The notes below the pieces were generated by a model, which was given only the letters and a program-made list of their open reading frames with translations, was not told the DNA's origin and did not search any database. The translations under genes and the position numbers were made by a program. From Sphingomonadaceae bacterium 3R27C6 (lineage in GTDB: Bacteria; Pseudomonadota; Alphaproteobacteria; Sphingomonadales; Sphingomonadaceae), in contig SCNS01000007.1 in the NCBI GenBank assembly GCA_005503215.1, positions 62,001 to 126,000 on the forward strand: a DNA stretch of 64,000 bases. Direction: 5' to 3'. Numbering within the stretch: the first letter of the stretch is position 1; each line of letters starts with the position of its first letter. Shown here piece by piece: positions 53,713 through 61,662 of the stretch.

Positions 53713-53716
53713 CGCG

Positions 53717-54487
53717 TCAGTCGTCGACCGAAAAGGCGGCGGAAAGCTCGAAGCGCGTGCCGGGATGGGAGAGCCAGGCGTGCGACACCAGCCGACCGTT
53801 GCTCCAGGTCCGCCGCGTCATGCGCAGAACCGGTTCCCCCTCGTTGAGACCAAGCATGCCGCGCGTGCGCGCGTCGGGCATTTCCGCGCGGACGCGGTGT
53901 TCGACCCGCTCGAGCGGCGCGGTGCGCGTCAAATATTCGTTGGGCGTGAGCTGCGTAAAATCTAGAGTGCCATAATCCGGCGCGGCGGACGCAAGTACGA
54001 ACCGCTCTTCGAGCTGGATCGGGAACTCGGCCTCGTGGTGAACGATGATCGAATGGAAGATTTTCGTGCCCACCGGCACCTCCAGCAGCGCGGCGGTTTC
54101 GGCGCTGGCCTTCTCCTCGACATTCTGGATGACTCTCGCCCGGTAGTCATGACCGCGTCCGCGAATTTCCTCGGCGATATTCCGGATCTCGATCATATGG
54201 CCGATCGGCTTTGGCTCGGCGATGAACGAGCCGCTGCCTGCGCGGCGGACGATGATACCTGCCGATTGCAACTCGCGAAGCGCTCGGTTCGCCGTCATGC
54301 GCGAGACGTCGAATTGCCCGACCAGATCGGCTTCCGACGGCACGCGGTCGCCCGGTTTCAAACGGCCTTCGCGGATAGCATCATGGATGCTTTGCTTGAT
54401 CGCTGCGTAGCGCGGTGGGGCATCCGGGGAAGCGCCGTCGGCAGACCGCTGGGCGCTGTTCGAGTTCAGTCGAGGCATAAGATCCAT
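53717..54487 (-). CDS. hutC: GntR/HutC-family transcriptional repressor (256 aa)
   Basis: An N-terminal winged helix (YAAIKQSIHDAIREGRLKPG, PSEADLVGQFDVSRMTANRA) and a UTRA ligand domain: IFHSIIVHHEAEFPIQLEER, LDFTQLTPNEYLTRTAPLER, and VLRMTRRTWSNGRLVSHAWL. The TPNEYL and RRTWS motifs are those of HutC, the repressor that responds to urocanate in histidine use. No hut genes lie in the window. Several in-frame ATGs exist; 54487 sits just after the operator and -10. It converges on the PepSY gene with 4 bp between stops. Confidence 0.82.
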   Translation of the reverse strand: MDLMPRLNSNSAQRSADGASPDAPPRYAAIKQSIHDAIREGRLKPGDRVPSEADLVGQFDVSRMTANRALRELQSAGIIVRRAGSGSFIAEPKPIGHMIEIRNIAEEIRGRGHDYRARVIQNVEEKASAETAALLEVPVGTKIFHSIIVHHEAEFPIQLEERFVLASAAPDYGTLDFTQLTPNEYLTRTAPLERVEHRVRAEMPDARTRGMLGLNEGEPVLRMTRRTWSNGRLVSHAWLSHPGTRFELSAAFSVDD

Positions 54488-54491
54488 CACC

Positions 54492-54503
54492 CGTCTATAC
54501 AGG
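54492..54503 (-). promoter_or_regulatory. Candidate HutC autoregulatory operator
   Basis: CCTGTATAGACG on the minus strand lies over a possible -10 (TATAGA, 18 nt after TTGGAA) and directly before the repressor's start codons. It shares CCTGTATA and the following spacing with the receptor promoter site at 49501-49512. Confidence 0.5.
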
Positions 54504-54706
54504 TGAAACCATTCAGATTCCAAGCGTTCCGACGTGAATTTCCGTTAGGCTCCTTCCAAAGTCATATGACTGCAAGAAACGATTTGCGGCCTCGGGGCGA
54601 CTGGTGCCTGATGCCACCGATTTGTGACGCAAGTCATCTCGCCAAATGACTATAGGGCTTGCCCATGCCGGCCAAAAGCTCGGCTACCTTGAGTGAAGCT
54701 CGGCGG

Positions 54707-55561
54707 TCAATCAGGGCCTGCTGATGCTGTGGGCAGCGGCGGAAGCTCGTTCAGGAATTCGCGGATGGCAGGCGCCAGGCATCGAGCGAAATCCTCGGCT
54801 GTCACGATCGCATCCGAGATTGCTGCCGCAGCCAGCTTGCCGTGCGGCAGCAGGTCAGCGAGCTGCTCCGCTAACGCTTGTGGATGCCTCTCGTCCATTC
54901 CTGGAATGATCAGCGTCGGCATTGCTATAGCTGCGAGTTCGCTAACGCTGCGGAAGGCGCGGTCATCACCTATTGCCGCGGCAGCCGCAATGCTGGCAGC
55001 ATTGCTTCGCGGAATCGCGTCGTGAACCATCTCGCGAATGACTGGCGCCAAATTGGGCAGTATTGGCGCCCAGGCCGCATAAAGCCCTTCCTCGCGGACG
55101 CGCGCCGCGAACTCTCTCATAAATGCCGTTTCAGCTACTTTGGCCTCGTCGTCTTCGATGTCTTCAACGCTGATCAAAATGGCCGCTCTCACTCTCTCCC
55201 GATGGGCGAGTGCGGTTCGCAAAGTGATCGTGGCGCCGAGCCCCGCACCGCCGACAATGGCGGAATCTGCCTTCAGGTGATCGAGAAGCGCGATCACGTC
55301 GGCTGCGTAGGACGCCCAGGTGTGTTTCGCTTTCTCGCTGCAAAGGGACCGGCCATAGCCACGGACATCGGGCAGCAGTACCGCATGCCGGTCGCACAGC
55401 TGGCGCGCCAAGGGTATCAAACTCTGGTGATCAGGGCCGCCGCCATGCATGAGCACAACGACGTTGGCGGTCGGCAGCCTGCGATAGGGATCTACAAGCG
55501 CAGCAAAGAGCGGCCAGCCGTCAGGTCCGGAATAGGTTATGTCGATTATGTCGGTCCGCAT
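54707..55561 (-). CDS. Alpha/beta-hydrolase-fold protein with altered nucleophile elbow (284 aa)
   Basis: The fold is clear: VVVLMHGGGPDHQSLIPLAR as the oxyanion strand, VLLPDVRGYGRSLCSEKAKH, ADVIALLDHLKADSAIVGGA and a late TLIIPGMDERHPQALAEQLA strand with acid. At the nucleophile elbow, where hydrolases have GxSxG, it reads GGAGLG, so the catalytic Ser is replaced. The last His position is also not obvious. It may bind a ligand, or act by another residue. The start at 55561 is 2 bp after the methyltransferase stop, so the two genes are coupled; an earlier in-frame ATG would overlap that gene. Confidence 0.72.
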   Translation of the reverse strand: MRTDIIDITYSGPDGWPLFAALVDPYRRLPTANVVVLMHGGGPDHQSLIPLARQLCDRHAVLLPDVRGYGRSLCSEKAKHTWASYAADVIALLDHLKADSAIVGGAGLGATITLRTALAHRERVRAAILISVEDIEDDEAKVAETAFMREFAARVREEGLYAAWAPILPNLAPVIREMVHDAIPRSNAASIAAAAAIGDDRAFRSVSELAAIAMPTLIIPGMDERHPQALAEQLADLLPHGKLAAAAISDAIVTAEDFARCLAPAIREFLNELPPLPTASAGPD

Positions 55562-55562
55562 G

Positions 55563-56291
55563 CTAACCGCCACGAGCTGCCGAGAGGATGATCGCGCCGT
55601 CATCCGAAAGACCATTTAATCGGGCTATATCAAGCAGCCTCTCCAGATCGTCGCGCAATCCGCAAGGCTCCGGGATCTCGTGAAGCCTCTGTCTGGCCGA
55701 TAATTCGATTTGGGAAACGGAGAGGGGCACGAGAAAAAGCCTACAAGAATAGTCGATCCTAAAGCCGGCGGTCAGAAATGGGGCGGCGAGATCAGCTGGC
55801 TGGGGGCAGGGATTGTGCACAAGACCGGCCCGACGGTCTATTACCTTTATCCATTCGTCATATAGCTGTGCTGCCAGCTGCGATGGAATGGCCGCATCAT
55901 ACCAGCAATCCAGCACCACGACACCCAAACGTGCGACCCGGATTGCCTCCTGAAGCCCCCTATGAAGGTTTTCCAGATGATGCGCGGCGTATTCCAAAGT
56001 CACCACATCAAAGCTTTGATCCGGGAATGGAAGTGTCTCTGCTCGGCCGAGGTGTATTTCCAGGCCTAGTGCGCGGCCTTCCTCTACGGCCTCTCCCTCC
56101 GGGTCTATGCCGACGCAGTGGGCGACATCGGCTTCGCCGAATAGCTGCAGCGAAGCACCATTGCCGCACCCTACATCCAGTATCGACGACGGCTTGAAGG
56201 CGAGCACACGCGATAGGAATTCTTTGCGATACTCCCCGTGCGGGCGAGGCATTTCTTCCGGCTCCCGCTGTTCGACCATCTTCAACGACAT
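55563..56291 (-). CDS. Class I SAM-dependent methyltransferase (242 aa)
   Basis: Motif I SSILDVGCGNGASLQLFGEA and the acidic end of strand 2 (CVGIDPEGEAVEEGRALGLE), then the typical FPDQSFDVVTLEYAAHHLEN define a small-molecule methyltransferase. The start at 56291 follows AGGTGGAG; the longer frame would cross the AraC promoter. It is divergent from the AraC gene and followed by the alpha/beta hydrolase gene, suggesting a small inducible operon controlled by that regulator. Substrate unknown. Confidence 0.8.
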   Translation of the reverse strand: MSLKMVEQREPEEMPRPHGEYRKEFLSRVLAFKPSSILDVGCGNGASLQLFGEADVAHCVGIDPEGEAVEEGRALGLEIHLGRAETLPFPDQSFDVVTLEYAAHHLENLHRGLQEAIRVARLGVVVLDCWYDAAIPSQLAAQLYDEWIKVIDRRAGLVHNPCPQPADLAAPFLTAGFRIDYSCRLFLVPLSVSQIELSARQRLHEIPEPCGLRDDLERLLDIARLNGLSDDGAIILSAARGG

Positions 56292-56343
56292 CTGCAACTC
56301 CACCTGATGGCGTCTGGTAGGCAATCCGCGTTGCGTCGGATAT

Positions 56344-57138
56344 GTGCTATCACGACAAAGAATATTCTGGATCGGACATATTGTGACAATTGCCGAAGCC
56401 GGGGCCGAGGCCCTCTCAGTGGACCGTTCGGTTTTTCCGGCGGGGTTCAGGGGCACGTGGCATGCCCATCCTGCCGCACAGCTCATCTATCCTAGCCGCG
56501 GTGTGATGATCCTCGAAACGGCGGCTGGATGCTGGGTGGTGCCGCCCCAGCAAGCCTGCTGGCTCCCTTCCAATGAAAATCACCGCGTGCAAACTTCAGC
56601 TGGCTTCGAAATGCTCAGCGTTTACTGTCGCGGCAGCGTGCTCCGCCGGCTGCCCGAGGCTCCCGGTGTCGTTGCGGTGAGTGGCCTCCTGCGCGAGTGC
56701 ATCTTTGCCCTCGAAAAGGCAGCGCCGCGCTCCCGGCGCGTCAGTTTGGCGATCTTGTTCTCCCAGGAAGTGTCCGTCGAAATCGCGCCATCCCTATTCG
56801 TCCCTCAACTGCGGTCCTCGCGTCTCAGAAAAATCGAGACCGCTCTCTCGCGGGAGCCGGGGAATGACAAACCATTGTCGGAGTGGGCGAGCGAATTGGG
56901 CGCGAGCAGCAGGACCCTGGCTCGCGCATTCGAGCGTGAAGCGAATATGACTTTTACAGATTACAGAAGACAGGCGCGACTTCGGGCCGCCCTGGTTCGC
57001 TTGGCCGAAGGAGAGCCCATAACCAATATCGCCCTGGATTTGTCATTTGGCTCGGCCAGCAATTTCATCCGTATGTTCCGTCAGGCGACCGGCGTCACCC
57101 CGGGGAAGTATTTCCAAAGCCAGTCCAAGCGGAGGTAG
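56344..57138 (+). CDS. AraC-family transcriptional regulator (about 264 aa)
   Basis: A cupin sensor domain (FRGTWHAHPAAQLIYPSRGV, WVVPPQQACWLPSNENHRVQ) precedes an AraC DNA-binding domain: LSEWASELGASSRTLARAFE and ITNIALDLSFGSASNFIRMF, RQATGVTPGKYFQ. The WHxHxxAQLxY pattern is typical of regulators with a cupin pocket. The start is GTG, at 56344 or more likely 56383; the second begins VTIAEAGAEAL. It lies 52-91 bp from the methyltransferase start and probably controls it. Confidence 0.8.
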   Translation: MLSRQRIFWIGHIVTIAEAGAEALSVDRSVFPAGFRGTWHAHPAAQLIYPSRGVMILETAAGCWVVPPQQACWLPSNENHRVQTSAGFEMLSVYCRGSVLRRLPEAPGVVAVSGLLRECIFALEKAAPRSRRVSLAILFSQEVSVEIAPSLFVPQLRSSRLRKIETALSREPGNDKPLSEWASELGASSRTLARAFEREANMTFTDYRRQARLRAALVRLAEGEPITNIALDLSFGSASNFIRMFRQATGVTPGKYFQSQSKRR

Positions 57139-57221
57139 ATGGTCGAATTTCGGCGCGCCGCTAACTGCGGCTTGCGATCTGAATTCAAGCTTCCCTCCAA
57201 AATCGCGTAACCCTGTCCCAG

Positions 57222-58559
57222 CTAGGCTGCCTTGCGAATTGGTGCCTCCTGTCGATCGAGGAACTCGGAGAGAGCCGCCTTCCGCGATGCGCGATCGAGC
57301 GAATACGCACGCTGCTTGAAGATTCTTCCGTCGAGCAGGGCGGCAATGTAGCCGGCCAGTGTGTCGGCCGCCATAATCAACGCCGCGTCCAGGACATGGA
57401 TATATTTGCTCGTTACCGACCCCTTCGCATGACCCATAAGGGCGGCGATGGTGACCTCGGTGAAGCCCAGGTCATTACCGATGCTGGCGAAGCTGTGGCG
57501 CAGAACATGCGCAGTGACGCCTTCGAGGGGCGAGCCCAGGAATATCTCGTCCCAATGGTTTGGAAAGCCGCCAAATGCCGTGTCCTCACCGCGCGGGCCA
57601 GGAAACACATATGTGCCATTGTCTTCGCCTTGATGCTGCTCGAGGAACTCTACAACCGGCAAGCCGACAGGGCGGACCGACTTTCCTTCCTTGCTCTCGG
57701 AGAGGCGAAGGCAACTTCCGTCGATATCGACATCGCACCATTTGAGATTGATAATCTCACCGCGTCGGCAACCTGTAAGTGCGATTTGCCGGATGATATC
57801 GATCGTCGGGCCGAACTTCTCGATTTGCGCAGCGGCCTTGAGCATGCGGCCAAGAATTCGATACTCGCCGTCGTTGAGACGCCGCGAACGGACATTGTCT
57901 TTGGGACGCTTGATGCCATGCGCGGGATTGCTGTCGATGATGCCGAGATCGACGGCATAGGTCAGTATTCCGCCAATCAACCCCAGCGTCCGAGCCGCCG
58001 TGCCTGGCCCACCCCGCACATTGGCGCGGCCGCGGAGCTTTTTGGTCTTGATGAAGGCTTTGGTCTTCCCCGCCATGATATCGCGCATGGCTTTCGTGAG
58101 GATCGCCTTAGTGAGGTCTTTGACCCGGCGGGATCCGAGGAGCGGGATGACGTGCCGTTCGATCCGGCCCAGATCGATGTCGACGGTCGATTGCTTCTTC
58201 GGGCGGCCCCCTTTGCCCAGAATGAGCCCGTCCCTGAGATCCTGCATGTAGAGCTCGCATAGCTCCTTCATCGACATCGCTTTGTTGAGTTCGGCCCGTT
58301 CTTCGGCAGGGTCCTCGCCTTGAGCCACCCTGCCGAGCTGGGACTTGGCCTCCCGCCTGGCAGTTTCCGGGGTCCAGACTCCATGGATGCCGATCGTGTA
58401 ACGACGCGAGCGGCCTCCGGCGCGATACTGAATGAGGTAGCTGCGCTTGCCGGTGGGGAATATCCGGAGCCCGAAGCCAATTAGTTCATCGTCCCAGAGG
58501 ACATAATCTTTCGTCTCTGCTACAGCTGCATCGACAACGCGCTTGGTCAGTTTGACCAT
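57222..58559 (-). CDS. Tyrosine-type site-specific integrase (445 aa)
   Basis: An N-terminal DUF4102-like arm-binding domain (DDELIGFGLRIFPTGKRSYL), a core-binding helix bundle, and the catalytic domain with R265 (LTGCRRGEIINLKW), H351-R354 (HVLRHSFASIG), H377 (LMGHAKG) and the nucleophile Y386 (SKYIHVL). All catalytic residues are intact. Such integrases move genomic islands and ICEs into tRNA genes. The ATG at 58559 is the first with a good start. A 46-bp tRNA 3' copy lies 180 bp upstream of its start, the expected neighbour. No excisionase gene is obvious beside it. Confidence 0.92.
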   Translation of the reverse strand: MVKLTKRVVDAAVAETKDYVLWDDELIGFGLRIFPTGKRSYLIQYRAGGRSRRYTIGIHGVWTPETARREAKSQLGRVAQGEDPAEERAELNKAMSMKELCELYMQDLRDGLILGKGGRPKKQSTVDIDLGRIERHVIPLLGSRRVKDLTKAILTKAMRDIMAGKTKAFIKTKKLRGRANVRGGPGTAARTLGLIGGILTYAVDLGIIDSNPAHGIKRPKDNVRSRRLNDGEYRILGRMLKAAAQIEKFGPTIDIIRQIALTGCRRGEIINLKWCDVDIDGSCLRLSESKEGKSVRPVGLPVVEFLEQHQGEDNGTYVFPGPRGEDTAFGGFPNHWDEIFLGSPLEGVTAHVLRHSFASIGNDLGFTEVTIAALMGHAKGSVTSKYIHVLDAALIMAADTLAGYIAALLDGRIFKQRAYSLDRASRKAALSEFLDRQEAPIRKAA

Positions 58560-58740
58560 CGAGCCTACTCCCGTTTGGCCCGGTTTTCGCGTAAGCACCA
58601 CGTAAGCACGCGGAAGGAAATCAGGGCGAATTCAAGGTTACGGCAGCGCAGATCGACAAATCAAGAATAGCGTTTTATTATAGTGGCTTAGGCTAGAAAA
58701 ACTTGCTCTGGCGTAGGCTGGCGCAAACATGCTAGTACCC

Positions 58741-58786
58741 CCTCCGAAGGCAGAGGCCAGGGGTTCGAATCCCTTCGGGTGCGCCA
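58741..58786 (+). other. 3' half of a tRNA-Arg(CCG) gene, probable attachment site
   Basis: CCTCCGAAGGCAGAGG with the anticodon loop CTCCGAA, then the T arm GGGGTTCGAATCCC, acceptor strand and CCA at 58784-58786 are the 3' part of a tRNA. The D arm and 5' acceptor half are missing: the bases before 58741 do not pair. This is how a tRNA-targeting element leaves one end (attL/attR). The rest of 58602-59023 has no gene. Confidence 0.75.
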
Positions 58787-59023
58787 TTTCCTTTATACTT
58801 CAAATGCTTGACTGGATTCCGGCGATTTGTGCGGGAGCGTGGATTTTGCCGCATAAGCATCTCGTTCGTGAGGCAATGCCATTACGCGTCCTATTCGTCC
58901 GGCTGCGGTCCGAATCATGTTCGGGCATGGCACTTTGGGTCCGATGTCGGCCGTTCAGATCATTGAAGATTAGCCCTCAAAGCGGACGTTAGGCACCACA
59001 GGTCCTCAAGATATGATGGTGCA

Positions 59024-60442
59024 TCAGGCGGCCTGCAGATTTGCCTCCTTGGTCGCGTTTACCGGATCGATTGTGACTGGAGAAGCCGCCGTACCGAACC
59101 TGCGCTCCACGCGAATGCCCATCGATTGCAGAAAGCCGGTCGACAACTCGCCGCCAGCGCAAATGATGACATCGTCGTTCGGCAGGTCGAGCAGTTCGGC
59201 GTGATGCCGCAGGGAGATGGCGCCAAGTCGCACCTCCTCCACGGACGATTGCAGATAGAGCGTGACCCGGCCCGCCGCCGCGGCCGCGGCGATCGCATCG
59301 CGATTCTGCCTTCGCGTCCGGTTAAAGGCATCTCGCCGATAGGAAAGGGTGACCCGGGTGCCCGGCTGATCCGCCAGCGCGACAGCGGCCTCGATCGCGC
59401 TGTCGCCGCCGCCGACGACCAGCACGCGCCGGCCGGCATATTGCGCCGGATCGGTCAGGCGATAGACGACGTTGCTTCGCTCCTCGCCCGGCACACCCAG
59501 CTTGCGCGGGGTTCCGCGCCGGCCGATCGCCAGCAGCACCCGCCGGGCGCGATATACGCCGTGCGCCGTTCTGACTGTAAAACCCCGGTCGCCGGGCGTG
59601 ATATCCACCACTCTTTCGTTGCAGCGGATATGCAGCCCGGTCCGTTCGATGACATCCTGCCATATTCCCAGCAACGCTTCCTTGCGGATTTCACGGAAGC
59701 GGAGTTCGCCGAACAGCGGCAGTTTTACCGGTGCGGTCATAATCAGCTTGTTGCGCGGGAAATGCGCTACGGTCCCGCCCAGACTATCTTGCTCGACCGT
59801 TTCGAAACGCAGGCCGAGTTCCATCGCCCGCAGGCTGGCGGCAATGCCCGCCGGGCCTGCGCCGACGATCATCAGGTCGAGCATGTCGTCCGCATCATCG
59901 GCTTCGTTCGCGGCGGCGATCGCGTCGACAGCCTCGGTCCCCTGCTTCACGGCGTTGCGGATCAGCCCCATGCCGCCGATCTCGCCGGCGAGATAGATGC
60001 CGGGGACATTGGTTTCGAAATCGGGACTGACGAACGGAATGTCGATGCCGCGCGTGGCCGTGCCGAAGACCAGCGACAGCGCGTCGGCGGGGCAGGCCTG
60101 CTGGCACGCGCCGTGCCCGATGCAGCGGGTCGGGTCGATGAGCGTGGCTTTCCCCTCCAAGAGGCCGAGCACGTCGCCTTCGGGGCACGCCAGCACACAT
60201 GCCGAGCAGCCGATGCATTTGGCGGTATCGATGACGGGGTGGAGCGAATTGGGCTCGGTCAGCCCCGCGTCGCGCGCATCTTCCAATATGGTGTGACTTT
60301 TGCGCTCGATCGCGCGGTGCCGCGCCCAATAGCTCAGCCAGATGGGCAATGCCGGGAGCGCGTAGGCGAGCGCCGCCGTGTCAAACGGCAGTTTTGGTAA
60401 CGCCGCGAGGGCATCGGCGAAAACCGCCGGGTCAAAGGGCAT
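59024..60442 (-). CDS. Ferredoxin-domain flavoprotein, thioredoxin-reductase-like NAD(P)-binding protein (472 aa)
   Basis: A possible membrane segment (YALPALPIWLSYWA) is followed by a double-cluster ferredoxin domain at about 70-120: CIGCSACVLACPEG (C76, C79, C82, C86) and CIGHGACQQACPAD, where the second position is His110 instead of Cys. From 188 an FAD/NAD(P) oxidoreductase begins (LMIVGAGPAGIAASLRAMEL, LVVGGGDSAIEAAVALADQP) without a redox CxxC. It could carry electrons between NAD(P)H and low-potential carriers. It is divergent from the cytochrome operon across a 329-bp gap and is the likely electron link for it. Confidence 0.8.
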   Translation of the reverse strand: MPFDPAVFADALAALPKLPFDTAALAYALPALPIWLSYWARHRAIERKSHTILEDARDAGLTEPNSLHPVIDTAKCIGCSACVLACPEGDVLGLLEGKATLIDPTRCIGHGACQQACPADALSLVFGTATRGIDIPFVSPDFETNVPGIYLAGEIGGMGLIRNAVKQGTEAVDAIAAANEADDADDMLDLMIVGAGPAGIAASLRAMELGLRFETVEQDSLGGTVAHFPRNKLIMTAPVKLPLFGELRFREIRKEALLGIWQDVIERTGLHIRCNERVVDITPGDRGFTVRTAHGVYRARRVLLAIGRRGTPRKLGVPGEERSNVVYRLTDPAQYAGRRVLVVGGGDSAIEAAVALADQPGTRVTLSYRRDAFNRTRRQNRDAIAAAAAAGRVTLYLQSSVEEVRLGAISLRHHAELLDLPNDDVIICAGGELSTGFLQSMGIRVERRFGTAASPVTIDPVNATKEANLQAA

Positions 60443-60688
60443 TGCGACTCCATCATATGTCTGCGGATTTTTCCGCTATTTTCCCCTCTGGAAGCCCTCG
60501 GCGGCCCTAAGAGCCGTCCTTGCCACAAGAGGAAAGACCCCCTGCGCCCGGCGGTGCGGCATTCGCGTCGATGGGAGGTTCAAGCCGCGTCCTTGTTTGG
60601 CGCCCTGGGCGGCGAGTGACATGGATCTTTGGTCAAGGCCGCGTTCAGTTCTCTTGAAATCAATGTACAAAATCTGAAAGGAGTAGGC

Positions 60689-60716
60689 CAAATTATATAG
60701 ATAGACTAATAATTTG
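60689..60716 (+). promoter_or_regulatory. Inverted repeat in the cytochrome operon control region
   Basis: CAAATTAT and ATAATTTG are perfect 8-bp inverted arms 12 nt apart, about 55 bp before the ATG at 60772, in a locally AT-rich stretch of the 329-bp divergent intergenic region 60443-60771. It could be an operator or part of a promoter. No gene is seen in this intergenic region. Confidence 0.4.
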
Positions 60717-60771
60717 TCATGCCGAGGAGGGAGGTCTAGCCTAGTAAACATGCCCTAGAGGGTGAACCAAA

Positions 60772-61662
60772 ATGGAGTCGGAACAGCTCACTCTCGCAGC
60801 CAGAGAGGCGTCGGCACCCCAAAGGAAAGCAATTGTTTCTTTTGAAACAGTTTTTTCCTTCCTTATTTTGTTGTTCATACCTGCCGCCATCTTATGGGGC
60901 TGGTGGCATCGCGCGGAATTGCCGACGCCCGAGGATGGCCTTGGTTATGCGCTCGGGATCATCGGCGTGACGATGATGGCCATCCTCATGATCTATCCGC
61001 TCCGCAAAAGGCTGACCGGAGCAACATGGATGGGATCGGTCGGCACCTGGTTTCGCATCCACATGCTGCTTGGCCTGCTCGGGCCGCTGGTCATTCTTTA
61101 CCATGCGCGCTTTACCTGGGCGGCGACGAACAGCGGTGTCGCCCTGCTTGCCTTGTTGGTGGTCGTCGCGAGCGGGCTTTTCGGGCGCTTTCTATATGTC
61201 CATATCCATCGCGGATATTCGCAGCGAAAGCTGGAAGTTCGGGATTTTCTCGACGAACTTGGCGAATCGCGGCTCCTGCTCGACGCCGACGGCGACGCCG
61301 GTCACCTCATCGTCGGCTATCTTCGCGATCTTGAGCGGCACGCTCTGGAAAAGCGGTCCAATCTGCTTCAGGGCGCGTTCGCGGTCTTTTCGATCACGGC
61401 CCGGACATGGCTGTTCGCCTGGCGGCTCCGGGGTGTCGTGCGTGCCGAACTGGCACGGGAAGCTTCGCTTCCGGGCCGGCGGGCAACCGACAGCGAGGCG
61501 TTGATCGACCATCTGACGCGCTATCTGCAATCGATCCGCGACGTCGGCGGGTTCGCCTTCTACGACCGCCTGTTCCGGGCCTGGCATTATCTGCACGTGC
61601 CGCTGTTCCTGTTCCTCGCGATGACCGTGGCACTGCACGTCCTCGCCGTCCATATGTACTGA
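60772..61662 (+). CDS. Membrane b-type cytochrome-like protein (296 aa)
   Basis: About five transmembrane helices: FETVFSFLILLFIPAAILWG, ALGIIGVTMMAILMIYPL, RIHMLLGLLGPLVILYHARF, ALLALLVVVASGLFGRFLYV, and HYLHVPLFLFLAMTVALHVL. His pairs H97/H111, H144/H146, H272/H275 and H289/H294 are placed for bis-His heme ligation, as in b-type cytochromes and ferric reductase-like proteins. A soluble loop of about 100 residues separates helices 4 and 5. It is expected to pass electrons between quinone or the flavoprotein and the periplasmic cytochromes. Its TGA overlaps the ATG of the next gene (TGATG). Confidence 0.8.
   Translation: MESEQLTLAAREASAPQRKAIVSFETVFSFLILLFIPAAILWGWWHRAELPTPEDGLGYALGIIGVTMMAILMIYPLRKRLTGATWMGSVGTWFRIHMLLGLLGPLVILYHARFTWAATNSGVALLALLVVVASGLFGRFLYVHIHRGYSQRKLEVRDFLDELGESRLLLDADGDAGHLIVGYLRDLERHALEKRSNLLQGAFAVFSITARTWLFAWRLRGVVRAELAREASLPGRRATDSEALIDHLTRYLQSIRDVGGFAFYDRLFRAWHYLHVPLFLFLAMTVALHVLAVHMY

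Noticed and set aside
58741..58786. Intact tRNA-Arg gene
   Set aside because: Only the anticodon loop to CCA half is present; upstream bases do not form the 5' acceptor, D arm or left anticodon stem.
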